This document shows positions 41,986 to 55,115 of a stretch of 64,000 nt of DNA, one piece after another (position 1 is the first letter of the stretch; the number at the start of each line of letters is the position of its first letter). The DNA comes from Rapana venosa (taxonomy: Eukaryota; Mollusca; Gastropoda; Neogastropoda; Muricidae). The notes beneath the pieces are model-generated. The model was not told where the DNA came from. It made no database searches and worked only from the letters and a program-made list of their open reading frames with translations. The stretch lies in assembly GCA_028751875.1 (NCBI GenBank), contig CM054140.1, positions 49,360,671 to 49,424,670 of the forward strand, in the 5' to 3' direction. The translations under genes and the position numbers were made by a program.

Positions 41986-41997
41986 AGAATAAAAAAC

Positions 41998-42016
41998 GGA
42001 AACAGAGAGAGAGAGA

Positions 42017-42059
<43 letters not shown>

Positions 42060-42232
42060 AGGAGGGGAGGGAGAGAGGAGGGAGAGAGGGAGGGAGAGAG
42101 GAGGGAGAGAGGGAGGGAGAGAGAGAGAGAGAGAAAGAAAGGAGGGAGGGAGAGAGAGGAGGGGGAAGGGAGGGAGGGGAGAGAGAGAAAGGGGGAGAGA
42201 GAAAAGGAGGGAGGGAGGGGGAGAGAGAGAGA
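41998..42232 (+). repeat. GA/GGGA purine-rich tract
   Basis: About 235 bp of GA and GGGA/GGAGG repeats, entirely purine on the plus strand apart from its edges. Confidence 0.93.
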
Positions 42233-42439
42233 ATTTGAAGAGGGATGAGAGCAATATCCCAGGAAGATATTGAGTTTTAAAAAATTTTAGATTTCAAATT
42301 TTACGAGGTGACAGCCCTGATATGGCCTCTGTGGCATGCGGGGCTTATAAAACAACAGGACTGAATTGGAGCAAAAATTAGTACCGAAAAATGGTATCAA
42401 CCAAACAACCTTTCAACCCTTGTCCTTCCTTCCACCCTC
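42233..42439. other. No gene seen
   Basis: Short AT-rich unique segment preceding the large minisatellite. Confidence 0.4.
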
Positions 42440-45400
42440 ACCCCTCTCTCTCACAAACACACACACACACACCCAGTGCCCCCCTCCCCCCACACACACA
42501 CAGAGCCCTCCCCCCCCCCCCCCCACACACACACAGAGCCCTCACCCTCACCCCACCCCTACCACACACACACACACACAGAGCCCTCACCCTCACCCCA
42601 CCCCTACCACACACACACACACACAGAGCCCTCACCCTCCCCCACCCCTACCACACACACACACACACAGAGCCCTCACCCTCACCCCACCCCACCACAC
42701 AAACACACACACACACAGAGCCCTCACCCTCACCCCACCCCTACCACACACACACACACACACAAGCCCTCACCCTCACCACCCCACCCCTACACACCAC
42801 ACACACACAGAGCCCTCACCCTCACCCCACCCTACCACACACACACACACACAGAGCCCTCACCCTCACCCCCCCCCACCACCCACACACACACACACAG
42901 AGCCCCACCTACCACCCCTACCACACACACACACACACAGAGCCCTCACCCTCACCCCACCCCTACCACACACACACACACACAAGCCCTCACCCTCACC
43001 CCACCCCACACACACACACACACAGAGCCCCACCCTCACCCCACCCCTACCACACACACACACACACGAGCCCTCACCCTCACCCCACCCCTACCACACA
43101 CACACACACACAGAGCCCTCACCCACCACCCACCCCACCACACACACACACACACAGAGCCCTCACCCTCACCCCACCCTTACCACACACACACACACAC
43201 AGAGCCCTCACCCTCACCCCACCCCTACCACACACACACACACACAGAGCCCTCACCCCACCCCACCCCTACCACACACACACACACACAGAGCCCTCAC
43301 CCTCACCCCACCCCTACCACACACACACACACACAGAGCCCTCACCCTCACCCCACCCCTACCACACACACACACACACACAGAGCCCTCACCCTCACCC
43401 CACCCCTACCACACCAACCACACACACAGAGCCCTCACCCTCACCCCACCCCTACCACACACACACACACACAGAGCCCTCACCCTCACCCCACCCCACC
43501 ACACACACACACACACAGAGCCCTCACCCTCACCCCACCCCCTACCACACACAAAACACACACAGAGCCCTCACCCTCACCCCCCCCCACCCCACCACAC
43601 ACACACACACACAGAGCCCTCACCCTCACCCCTACCCACACACACACACACACAGAGCCCCCACCCTCACCCCACCCCTACCACACACAACACACACACA
43701 GAGCCCTCACCCTCACCCCCCCACACCACACCAAACCCCCCTCACCCCACACACACACACACACAGAGCCCTCACCCTCACCCCACCCCTACCACACACA
43801 CACACACACAGAGCCCTCACCCTCAAACCCCCCCCACCCACACACACACACACACAGAGCCTCACCCTCACCCCACCCCTACCACACACACACACACACA
43901 GAGCCCCCACCCTCACCCCACCCCTACCACACACACCACACACACAGAGCCCTCACCCTCACCCCCACCCCACCACACACACACACACACAGAGCCCTCA
44001 CCCCACCCCACCCCTACCACACACACACACACACAGAGCCCTCCCCCTCACCCCACCCCTACCACACACACACACACACAGAGCCCTCACCCTCACCCCA
44101 CCCCACCACAACACACACACACACAAGCCCTCACCCTCACCCCACCCCTACCACACACACACACACACGAGCCCTCACCCTCAACCCCACCCCCCACACA
44201 CACACACACACAGAGCCCTCACCCTCACCCCACCCCTACCACACACACACACACCAGAGCCCTCACCCTCACCCCCCACCCCTAACCACACAAAAACATA
44301 CCTCACCACACAGAGCCCTCACCCTCACCCCCCCCCCCCACACACACACAACACACAGAGCCCCCACCCCACCCCTACCACACACACACAACACAAGCCC
44401 TCACCCTCACCCCCCCCTACCACACACACACACACACCAGAGCCCTCACCAACCCAACCCCCCCACCCCCCCCCCCCCCACACTCACACACACACAGAGC
44501 CCTCACCTCACCCCACCCCACCACCACACACACACACAGAGCCCCCCCTCACCCCACCCCTACCACACACACACACACACAGAGCCCTCACCCTCACCCC
44601 ACCCCTACCACACACACACACACACAAGCCCTCACCTCACCCCCCCTCCACACACACACACAACAGACCCTCACCTCACCCCTACCCTACACACACACAC
44701 ACACACAGAGCCCACCCTCACCCCACCCCCACCCACACACACACAACACAGAGCCCCAGCCTCACCCCCTAACCACACACACACAACACAGTAGCCCTCA
44801 CCCTCACCCCCCCCCCCTCACACACACACACACACGACCCACTCAAAACCTACCACACACACAAGAAGAGCCCTCACCCTCACCCCACCCTACCACACAC
44901 ATACACACACAGAGCCCCAACACCTCACCCCCCCCCCCCACCTACTCACACACAGACCGTCGCCCCCTCCCTCCCCCTCCTACACACGACACACACGACA
45001 GAGCACCTCACCTCATCACCCCACCCCACACACACACACGAGCCCCTTACAACAATCACCCAAACCCACCCCCGCACCCCCCCCCCCCCACACACACAAC
45101 AGAGCCCCCCCCTCCCCCTACCACAACACACACACACAGAAAGCCCCCCCTCAACCCCCCCCCCACACAAACCCCCCCAACACAAGCCCCCCCCCCACCC
45201 CCCCCCCCCACACAAAACACAAACAACCCCCCCAAACCCCCCCCCACACAACACACACACAGACCCCACCCTCACCCCCCCCACCACAACACAACACACA
45301 AGCCCTCACCCTCACCCCCCCCCCCCCACACCAAAAACACACAGAGCCCCCCACCCCCACCCCCCCCCCCCCTACCACCACACCCCACAACAGAGCCCCC

Positions 45401-45592
45401 CCCCCTCACCCCCCCCCCCCCACACACACACACACAGAGCCCCCCCACCCCTACCACACACACACACACAAGAGCCCTCACCCTCACCCCCCCCCCCACA
45501 CACACACACACAGAGCCCCCCACCCTACCACACACACACACACACAGAGCCCCCCACCCCTACCACACACACACACACAACACAACACCTTT
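42440..45592 (+). repeat. 3.1-kb minisatellite, unit about 44-45 bp
   Basis: About 70 units of (CA)7-8, 'gagccctcaccctcacccca' and 'cccctac'. Unit starts at 42536, 42581, 42626 and 42670 show a 44-45 bp period. It is C/A-only on the plus strand apart from the G and T of 'gagccct', so all three plus frames lack stops for up to 793 codons; these frames are compositional artefacts. Units are clean from 42.5 to about 44.2 kb and become irregular, with C-runs and lost repeats, from 44.3 to 45.5 kb. C-rich blocks could form i-motifs, and CA runs favour Z-DNA. Confidence 0.96.
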
Positions 45593-45748
45593 TTCTTATC
45601 GTTATCCTCAAACTTCTTAAAGTCCCTTCCGACACTCTTTAAATTAAATTGTAAAAAATAAAAACCAAACGAACCAAACCCAGAACCAGGTAAAGAGAGA
45701 AAGAAGTAAGTGTGGGAAGGGAGGGAGGGAGGGGGCGAGAGGAGAGGC

Positions 45749-45755
<7 letters not shown>
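45593..45755. other. No gene seen
   Basis: Short unique segment with a GGGA tract at its end. Confidence 0.4.
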
Positions 45756-45821
<66 letters not shown>

Positions 45822-45845
45822 CCTCTCTCTCTCTCTGTCTCTCCA
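45756..45845 (+). repeat. (CT)n microsatellite
   Basis: About 85 bp of CT with TGTC and TCCC interruptions. Confidence 0.95.
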
Positions 45846-46011
45846 AAGGCTAAAGAGCGTAGGCTTCGCTTAGCAGAGCAGTGTGAAGACGGAGAGGCGA
45901 TAATAAGGCACCCCCCCTACCCCCACCCCCTACCCTTACCTCCCCGCCCCCACCGCTATCGCCCTTCCATCCCCGTCACGCCCCACTCCGACAAATGCAG
46001 CATTGCGTCAT

Positions 46012-46048
<37 letters not shown>

Positions 46049-46670
46049 CAGCGATGAAACGCGATCTGTCGCGAACACTGATTAAGAGATGTGGCGATTT
46101 GGTGGCGGGCCATGGTCCCTAAATCCAGCTGAGCCGTTGGGAGGCAAACTCCCTGGGTGAAAAGAGCCTCATTTGTTATCGCCCGCCCCTAAAATGCTCA
46201 CCCCCCCCCCTTCCCCATCCCACCCCAACCTACCTCTTCGCTGATCGTGATAGTGAAGGGAGATTACCCGTGAAGATTGTCAGCCCGTGACGTTATTAAA
46301 ACAAAATGGCCGATGGAGAAAGGACGAGGGAGATTCTGGTTTTTAAGAAAATTTTTCATTTTTTTGTGTGTGTTGGGGGGGGGGGGGGGGGTGGTGAGAG
46401 AGAGAGGTGGGGGGTGGACAGAAAAGGTAAAGCTTGGTACCCCTTCTCTTGTCAGTTTCGGGTATGGTAAAGCATGGTGATTGTTGGCCCAGAAAAAGGG
46501 GATCAAGTAGACTGTTTGAAAAAATATTTCAAAATTTAAGAAAATTATAAAGTATTATTTTCCTCTTCCTTGAAACCACTACTTCCAGCTCGCTCTAGAC
46601 TAAATTCTTTAATTTATTTCCTCGTTTTCTCTTGTAAGCCGTGTAAGATTTAGTCTGCACGGGCATGCAC
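45846..46670. other. No gene recognised; moderately complex DNA
   Basis: Includes (CT)n 46015-46046, C-runs at 46200-46210 and G-runs at 46375-46391. The stretch 46047-46195 is complex, GC-balanced sequence without any repeat match in this window, so it is a candidate for conserved non-coding or unannotated exonic sequence. No frame has a recognised domain. Confidence 0.4.
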
Positions 46671-47375
46671 GCACGAACGCGCGCACACACACACACTCGA
46701 AATAAAAGAATAAATAAACACACACACACACCCCAATAATCTTCCTTCAAAGCACCAGACGACTCAGATTGCACATTTCAAAATTTTCTTTTCTTTCCCA
46801 ACATCAGTAATTGGTTCTGCTTCGCATGGTCACCACTCAACTGATTTTCTCACTTTCATGTCCAGGTAATTTAAGTCCTCTCTTACCCCACCCCACCCCA
46901 CCCCCCACCCTAACCCCCCCTCCCAATTCTTTGTGCCTACCACACCTTCACTTGCAAGCAGACACGGTTGTTTATCACCAGGAAACAAAAACCAAACCGC
47001 ATTAAAAGAAGATGTATGGTAAGATGGGGTTGAGGGGAAGTAAAATTCCAGATTAATCTTTCAAGCTCCGACTGTCTGCAGGAAACTAAAGTGCCAGAGA
47101 GAGATGACTTGCAAGATCGGGATGGAGGGGGAGGGGGGGGGGGGAGGGGGGGTGTAAGCCACTTCTGAAATTCCAGATTAGTCCGCTCATTTAAGAATCA
47201 TTAAGATGTTCCGATACTGTCTGTGGTAGTGGTGGTGGCTATGGAAGGAAGAAAGCCACGAATCTCTTTAGTGGTCTCAATGATGACAAATTAAGATCTC
47301 AACGACGGGGGAAAAAAGGATCCACTTTCCTTAACTTCAAACGTCCGTCCTCTTTGTTGTTGTTGACATGCCTAT
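46671..47375. other. No gene seen; short CA and C/G-run tracts
   Basis: (CG/CA)n 46675-46695, (CA)n 46720-46731, 'ccccacccc' runs at 46885-46920 and a G-run at 47125-47150. The rest is unique-looking. Confidence 0.45.
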
Positions 47376-47480
47376 ACATATACACACACGCACAGAGGCG
47401 CGCGTGTGCGTGGTGACACAAGCACATGCACTCGCACGCGCGTGTGGGTGTGTGTGTGTGTGCGCACAAGTAGTTAGGCG

Positions 47481-47533
<53 letters not shown>

Positions 47534-47875
47534 GCGTATGAAGGAGAAGAAGAAGAAGAGGAAGAAGAAGCGCACACACACACTCACTCTCACACACACA
47601 CACAACACACACACACACACACACAACGAAGAAGAAGAAGACGAAGAAGAAGAAGAAGAAGAAGAAGAAGAAGAAGAAGAAGAAGAAGAACAACAACAAC
47701 AACAACAACAACAACAACGAACGGAAGAAAAGAGGAAGACGAAGGAGAAGAGAAAAAGAAGAACCCCCATCTCTCTCTCACTCTCTCCCTCTCTCTCTCT
47801 CACTCTCTCTCTCCCTCTCTCTCTCCCTCTCCCCCCTCTCTCTCTCCCTCCCTCTCTCTCTCCTGCGCTTAGGTA
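47376..47875. repeat. CA/CG, AAG, AAC and CT compound microsatellite
   Basis: (CA/CG)n 47378-47530, (AAG)n 47543-47570, (CA)n 47572-47625, (AAG)n 47630-47690, (AAC)n 47690-47717, then CT with CCCT variants 47768-47868. Confidence 0.95.
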
Positions 47876-48565
47876 GAAAAAGAGACACCCCCCAAAAAAC
47901 AAAAAAAAATGAACGAGGACAGACATAAAAAGAGGCACTACAGACAAAACCCCGATAGAAAGATAGAACCGAGCTGTTTGATTTGACATGTTGATGTTCG
48001 TCTTAACACCAACACCCCCCTCCCCCCCCCCACCCCCCTCTCTCTCTCTCTCACCCCCCAACTTTCAAACCCTAATACCCCACCTCCACCTCCACTCCAT
48101 CACCCCCCCCACCCCCCCCACCCCACCCCCACACACACACACACCCGCCTTCCCTTCTCTTCATTTTTACACACGAATTCTAAATATGCTGCCTTTTCAT
48201 ACGTCAAGCAAAAAGCCGAGCATACAATCGTAACGTAGCACATAATGAACATTTAGATTTTAACAGGCCGGTGCGAAAACTTTGCCAGAGAGAAAGAGAA
48301 TGTACAAGACTCCAGATGAACGCCTCAAACCGCGACGAAGGGGTCTATACACTGTTCAAAGTTGGTGCTGAAGAAAAAAGAAAAAGAAAGAAAGAGGAGG
48401 CTGTAAAAGACAGAGCGAGATAATGTCTATATAGTAGTATAAGGAGCCCTACAGGGTTTGGGGGTGGGGGGTGGGGGGTAGGGGTGGGGGTTGTTGTTGG
48501 TTTTGGTGGGTTGGTTTTTTTTAAACAGGTAATAAGATGGATTAGCGCCTACGGTTGAACAAAAT
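47876..48565. other. No gene seen; C-rich and G-rich patches
   Basis: C-runs at 48013-48038 and 48100-48128, CA tract 48128-48145 and a G/T-rich patch 48458-48515. No feature beyond composition. Confidence 0.45.
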
Positions 48566-48727
48566 GGTGTGAATCTGTCTCTGTCTCTCTGTGTGTCTGT
48601 CTCTCTGTGTCTATATCAGTCTCTCTGTCTCTGTCTCTGTCTCTCTCGTCTCTCTCTCTCCCTCTCTCTTTCTTTTACACACACACACACACACAAGCGC
48701 CTGCGGTGGAAAAAAATAGTGTGAATT

Positions 48728-48813
<86 letters not shown>

Positions 48814-48963
48814 CACACACACTCACACAACACACACACCACACAACACACACATACACACACACATACTAACACACACACACAACACACAACACACACA
48901 CAACAACACACACACACAACACACACACACACACACACACAACACACACACACACACGTACAC

Positions 48964-49024
<61 letters not shown>
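48566..49024 (+). repeat. CT and degenerate CA microsatellites
   Basis: (TCTG/CT)n 48575-48672, CA 48678-48694, CT 48731-48767, then about 255 bp of CA with AAC and CTA interruptions to 49022. The T-H-T-H frame of 224 codons is an artefact. Confidence 0.95.
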
Positions 49025-49254
49025 AGCAGACAAGATATCAGATTCACAAACACCCGAAACCGCTAAAGAAAATCTTTACCACCCTGCCCTCTGTTGTGCC
49101 ATGCTGTGCTGTTCCGTTCCCACAGGGGGGAGGTAAAAATAGCTACACAGGGAGGAGGAGGAGGAGGAGGAAGAGGAGGAGGAGGAGGAGGGGGCGAGGG
49201 GGGGGGGGAGAGAGAAGAATGGAAACTTGTACTGTTTTGATTCAAGCTGGGCAG
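49025..49254. other. No gene seen; GAG tract
   Basis: Unique-looking with (GAG)n/(GGA)n at 49149-49195 and a G-run at 49196-49208. Confidence 0.45.
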
Positions 49255-50750
<1,496 letters not shown>

Positions 50751-50755
<5 letters not shown>

Positions 50756-50778
50756 CTCTCTCTCTCTGTGTCTCTCTC

Positions 50779-50848
<70 letters not shown>
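50751..50848 (+). repeat. (CT)n microsatellite directly after the LINE
   Basis: About 95 bp of CT starting exactly at the LINE's 'gagttc' repeats. Confidence 0.96.
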
Positions 50849-50849
<1 letters not shown>

Positions 50850-50865
50850 AGCTTCGCCTACCACA

Positions 50866-50963
50866 ATACCCGGTACTATGTAGTGCAAAGTAGAGGCACA
50901 CCTATTTACCTGTTATGGTCTCAGCATGTCGCTTTGTGTCGCAATTTTCGGACAGTTTGTTTT

Positions 50964-51043
<80 letters not shown>

Positions 51044-51060
51044 TCCTCGCTCTCTCTTTT
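50866..51060 (+). repeat. Right flank repeat of about 100 bp plus (CT)n
   Basis: 'ccacaatacccggtactatg', 'agtgcaaagtagaggcacac', 'ttatggtctcagcatgtcgc' and 'tcgcaattttcggacagttt' repeat the 49255-49365 block in direct orientation, again followed by a long CT tract (50966-51056). Confidence 0.88.
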
Positions 51061-51195
51061 AGCGCACACCCCCCTTCCCCAACCTGACTAAAAAAACATT
51101 TTGCAATAGTCATATTCTGGATCTCATATCTGTTTACCATGACGTGGAATCCAGGCCATGACGATCATTTGGGCTACAGATTTGCTTTCTTGAAT
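51061..51195. other. No gene seen
   Basis: Short unique-looking spacer. Confidence 0.4.
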
Positions 51196-51516
51196 CAATA
51201 TGTATATTACTGGAGCCCGGATAGCTCAGTCGTCAGAGCACTCGCTTTTCCCCAGCTAATGATAAGCAGCATCGCGGTGGTTACCAGTTGGATGGGTGAC
51301 CGTTTGCGGGCTTTGGCTTCAGTACAGTCCTCCAGTTCACCCAGCTGTAAATGGGTACCTGCCCTCTTTAGGGTCAGGGAAGGTAAAGCAGCGAGGGAGA
51401 GGAGATGGCCACCGTCCTCAATATGCTGGCCCCTAGAGAAGCTGAGGTCTCTGACGCCTCACTCCCCTACGACCACATAGGTTATGGGACACCTTTACCT
51501 TTACAATATGTATATT
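51196..51516 (+). mobile_element. SINE family B, full-length with 13-bp target-site duplication
   Basis: Element 51209-51503 is bounded by 'caatatgtatatt' at 51196-51208 and 51504-51516, a perfect 13-bp duplication. The 5' end is 'actggagcccggatagctca' and the 3' end is 'acacctttacctttac', with no poly(A). This fixes the element limits (about 295 bp) and shows that it integrates by target-primed reverse transcription. The 5S-like 'gttggatgggtgaccg' and the core 'acccagctgtaaatgggtac' are intact. Confidence 0.95.
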
Positions 51517-52261
51517 GTTCCCAGCCCCCTTCCTACTCTCCCCTTGGAAATGGGTTTAAATGTTCAACTCAATAAACAATTGTCATAGCCTCTGTGTGTG
51601 TGTGTGTGTGTGTATGTGTGTGTGTAAAATTTCATAACAATTTGTCATAACTGAAGCAGGTTACCTAGGCATCTCACGCATCCCACCCAAGGCAATCAAC
51701 GCCATGTATAAACTGGCAAAGTGTTGTTGTTGTTGCTTCGATTTTACGTCTGCTCACTCAAAGTGATATGAGACGAAAACCGGCAAAATGTGTTGAATAC
51801 AGCCTGTCTTAAAATGACACACATTATAACCTCCTCCATATTCATGACATGATCAGAATGAAGATTACATGTATCCTGTTTCTGTAATCTGCAGTTTTGT
51901 TACAGCTTCCACTAACCTATTTGCGAGCTCTTCACTTTCTACTTTGGTTTTGCTAAAGGTGTTAGAATGGCAAGTAGCGTTTAAAATAGCCGGGTGTTGC
52001 GTGTCATCTCAACCATATTCCGCGTTTACAAAAGACCACACAAAAAATGAAAGCTTCGCCGTTTCTTGTTTCTTTTTCTTTTCCTTTTTTACTTTACAAA
52101 CCAGAAAAAAGTAAATATCAACTCTGCAAAAAAATGTTTTGTCTTTTGATAGTTTGTTATTTTGAAAGCGACTTTATCCCACTATGTGTATTTTAATGTG
52201 GCTTAAGTGTCGTATTATATCATGTTTTTGTGTGCATTGCTACATACATTGATTTGTTTTA
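51517..52261. other. No gene seen; AT-rich
   Basis: Contains GT 51594-51627. A short 'ttttacgtctgctcactcaa' plus 'agtgatatgagac' motif at 51744-51775 loosely resembles 'ttaatgtcttttcactataa' plus 'gtgatattagac' at 55543-55574, possibly another weak repeat family. Nothing else. Confidence 0.45.
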
Positions 52262-52568
52262 TTTATTTATTTATTCTTTTATTTCGATTTCTTTCATCCA
52301 GTCCCCGTGTGTATGCAGTTTTGTAAATTTGTCATGGGAACCACCGGCAAACAATGGCCTACTCTTCCGAAAAGTGGAACTGGTTTTAAGATGTTCTGCA
52401 AGCGTTCGCTCACGGGGCCTTGGTTTATAGTCTCATCCGAAGGACTTTTGGGGAGAATGGAGTCTGCACTGATGTTAACTCCAGAGGAAAAATCCTCTTG
52501 AACGGGAATCGAACCCGGGTCAACAGATCACGAAAACATCACTGTAACCACCAGGCTATCCCGTCCCC
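52262..52568 (-). mobile_element. SINE family C, near full-length
   Basis: Complement order: (TTTA)n tail, 'catccagtccccgtgtgtat', 'actcttccgaaaagtggaac', core 'tttatagtctcatccgaagg', 'tgttaactccagaggaaaaa' and head 'gaatcgaacccgggtcaaca' (B box complement). The segment around 'gataatggaataagcac' near the tail is deleted. Confidence 0.9.
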
Positions 52569-52771
52569 GATCCACATTCCTATTGTATGAGCCCCTGTGT
52601 GCTACATCTGCAAAGAGGAAGGACAGTGCTCTGAAAATGTCCTTTATCATCACTATCATTATCCAAATAATATGCAGTGTATCGTTTTACATAGGTAACT
52701 AGTTTACATTCTTAAAGAAAAAAGGAAAAGAAAAGAATGACGAAATAAACGTTAACATGAACAAGCTCTGA
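52569..52771. other. No gene seen
   Basis: Unique-looking spacer. Confidence 0.4.
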
Positions 52772-53196
52772 CATGGATCGGTGGTCTAGAGGTAACGCGC
52801 CTGTCTAGAAATCGAAAAATCCGCGTCGGAAGTGTGCGGTGGTTCGAATCCCGTTGGACCCGAAACTTTTTCCCTATCCATTAGATCATGAGTGGTGGTC
52901 TGGGCGCTAGTCATTCGGATGAGACCATAAACCGAGGTCCCGTGTGTTGCACATAATTATTTAGTGCACGTAAAAGAACCCACGGCAATAAGAGAGTTGT
53001 CCCTGGCAAAATTCTGTAGAAAATAAGCCACTCTCATAGGGAAACAAATACTGTAGCAGACAGGAAAAAGAAAAAAGAAAAAAATGGGTGGCGCTGCTCT
53101 TGTGGCGACGTGCTCTCCCCGGGGAAAGCAGCCCAAATTTCCCGCAGAGAAATCTGCCGTGACTTAAAGTGGTATAAATAAATATAAATAAATAAA
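52772..53196 (+). mobile_element. SINE family D, full-length
   Basis: 'ggatcggtggtctagaggta' (A box), 'gcggtggttcgaatcccg' (B box), 'gtggtctgggcgctagtcat', core 'tcggatgagaccataaaccg', 'agagagttgtccctggcaaa', 'ggtggcgctgctcttgtggc', 'gacgtgctctccccggggaa' and 'gacttaaagtggtataaata' with an (AATA)n tail. The best reference copy of D in the window. Confidence 0.93.
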
Positions 53197-53425
53197 TGAT
53201 ATCCCCCTAGAGCTCCATTAGTAGTTATTGGGGCACTGGGTTCTAGTTCCTTTTTTCGGGGGGGGGGGGGGGGGGCAAAAATTACATGCATCTCTTGCCA
53301 AAACGTATGAAACCATTACAGGAAATAAAAGCATGGGTTGTTTACAAGCTAAATGTCAAGGAGGCCTTAACAAGCTGTAAACACTTTCATGTACACTACG
53401 GTTCTCAGGCAACTTGTAATGTATT
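53197..53425. other. Spacer between two inverted family D elements
   Basis: Unique-looking with a G-run at 53260-53275. It would form the loop if the flanking SINEs paired in a transcript. Confidence 0.5.
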
Positions 53426-53830
53426 GTATTGCATAGCACTTTAAGTCACTGCAGATTTCTCTGCGTGAAATTCGGGCTGCTCTCCTCGGGGAGAGTGTGT
53501 CGCCACAAGAACAGCGCCACCTTTTTTTTTCTCTTTTCCTGTCTGCAACTGTATTTGTTTCAATTATCAGTGGCTTTTTTCTACACAATTTTGCCAGACC
53601 CAACTTCCTTGTGGCCGTGGGTTCTTTTATGTGTGCTAATTAACTATATGTAACACACGCGACCTCGATTTATCGTCACTTCCAAAAGACTAGCACTTAG
53701 ACCACCACTCACGGTCTAGTGGATGAGGGGAAAAGGTTTTGGCCCAAACGGGGATCGAACCATCAGACACTTCGAATCCGGAGTTTTCGCTTTCTAGGTA
53801 GGTGCGTTACCTCTAGACTACGGATTGACC
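53426..53830 (-). mobile_element. SINE family D, full-length, inverted relative to its neighbour
   Basis: Complement of D: 'cactttaagtcactgcagat', 'gtcgccacaagaacagcgcc', 'ttttgccagacccaacttcc', the core complement 'gacctcgatttatcgtcact' (diverged) and head 'ttacctctagactacggatt'. Preceded by a 'tattgtattgca' tail remnant. Confidence 0.9.
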
Positions 53831-54606
53831 CATTAACCTGGACAAGCAGAATGTAGCCGTCAGCGCCTGGGGTTTATCACAGTTCTTGATTAAACCATTG
53901 ACGCTGGGGGCAACAGCAAAGTGAGAGGCTGTATGACCAGTGGCTTCTTCCACTCATGGAATTCCACTTTACAGCTTAGTCTTTAGTGATCGACTATGAC
54001 TCTCTGACTAGGAGGCTTGACTTGCACAGTCCTTATGTGCTGCAGCCCTGGGGGCTAGTTGGCCTTTGGAGAACATCTCCAACGCTGAATGTCCTTTGCC
54101 CACTTGGCCGAGAGAGTAGGGATGTACTGTAGTGGGCAAGGCATCTCCACTATAAATCAAATTTCTGCCCAATTTCCGAAACAGCAGCTGCCTCCTCTGC
54201 TGTTTTGGAGGTCATCGTCGAAAACGACGGACTAACATAAGCGCTGCCCTCAGTGTGGTGGCAGTTCCTGTACTCCATGCTGCTGACCGACCATCTCTGG
54301 CCTGTTCTTCCACAGGGAATGGATGGACTTTACTCAATGTGCCAGGTGTTCTGTGTGTGTGTGTTTGTTCACGGGATCTCCGTTTGTAGGATCTTCCCGT
54401 ATGACCTTTAGAAGAGAAGAGAAGATTTAGTACTAATGGTGAGTCTGAGGCAACAATCCACTCGGAACAAAATTGTCAGTAGCCATTCAAACTTTTGCCT
54501 TAAGTTACAGAAAACAAAACGTTGGCGAGGAAAATGTACATGGCGAGAATACATTTGTGGGTGTATACCAAGGTTTATAATATGCCAGGTCTTATCAAAC
54601 TTTGTG
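53831..54606. other. No gene seen; relatively complex unique DNA
   Basis: About 775 bp without microsatellites or family matches apart from a short GT tract at 54352-54364. No recognised frame. Confidence 0.45.
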
Positions 54607-54911
54607 ACGAGTACAGTCCCCCAGTTCACCCAGCTGCAATTGGGTACCTGCTCTCTTTAGGGTCAGGGAAGGCAAAGCAGCGAGGGAGAGGAGATGGGCG
54701 CCCCCTCAATACGCTGGCCCCTAGAGAAGCTGAAGTCTCTGACGCCTCACTCCCCTACAACCTTGTCGGTTATGGGACACCTTTACCTTTTTTTTTTTTT
54801 TTTTTACTGAAGCCAAGGCACGCAAACACCCATCCACTTGGTAACTATGCTTGCTGCTGTTTAACCTTAGCTTGGGGAAAAGTGCTCTGACCACTGAGCT
54901 ACCCTGTCCCC
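54607..54911. mobile_element. Rearranged SINE family B: 3' part on plus, 5' part on minus
   Basis: 54613-54796 is the family B 3' region in plus orientation ('agttcacccagctgcaattg' to 'atgggacacctttacctttt'), followed by a T-run of about 20. 54807-54911 is the 5' region in minus orientation ('actgaagccaaggcacgcaa', 'catccacttggtaactatgc', 'ctgaccactgagctaccctg'). The two parts meet in B at the same internal point, just before the core ('tcagtacag'), so together they make one whole element with its 5' part inverted and moved downstream. Confidence 0.8.
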
Positions 54912-55008
54912 ATAGTGCGTGTACCCGTGTAGAAAGAGATAGATCAAGGGTTCAATCCCGTCTAAAATCGAACTTTGTTTCCGTAAGATGATTTCCCTCC
55001 TCTCTCTT

Positions 55009-55011
<3 letters not shown>

Positions 55012-55096
<85 letters not shown>
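55012..55096. repeat. (TA)n microsatellite
   Basis: About 72 bp of perfect TA repeat preceded by CT. Self-complementary DNA of this kind extrudes cruciforms readily. Confidence 0.96.
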
Positions 55097-55099
<3 letters not shown>

Positions 55100-55115
55100 T
55101 GCATGGTGTTATATT

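Noticed and set aside
42366..44794. Open frames of 639-793 codons that look like large His/Pro/Thr-rich proteins
   Set aside because: They arise because the 45-bp minisatellite lacks G and T on the plus strand, so stops cannot form. All three frames are open at once and no domain is present.
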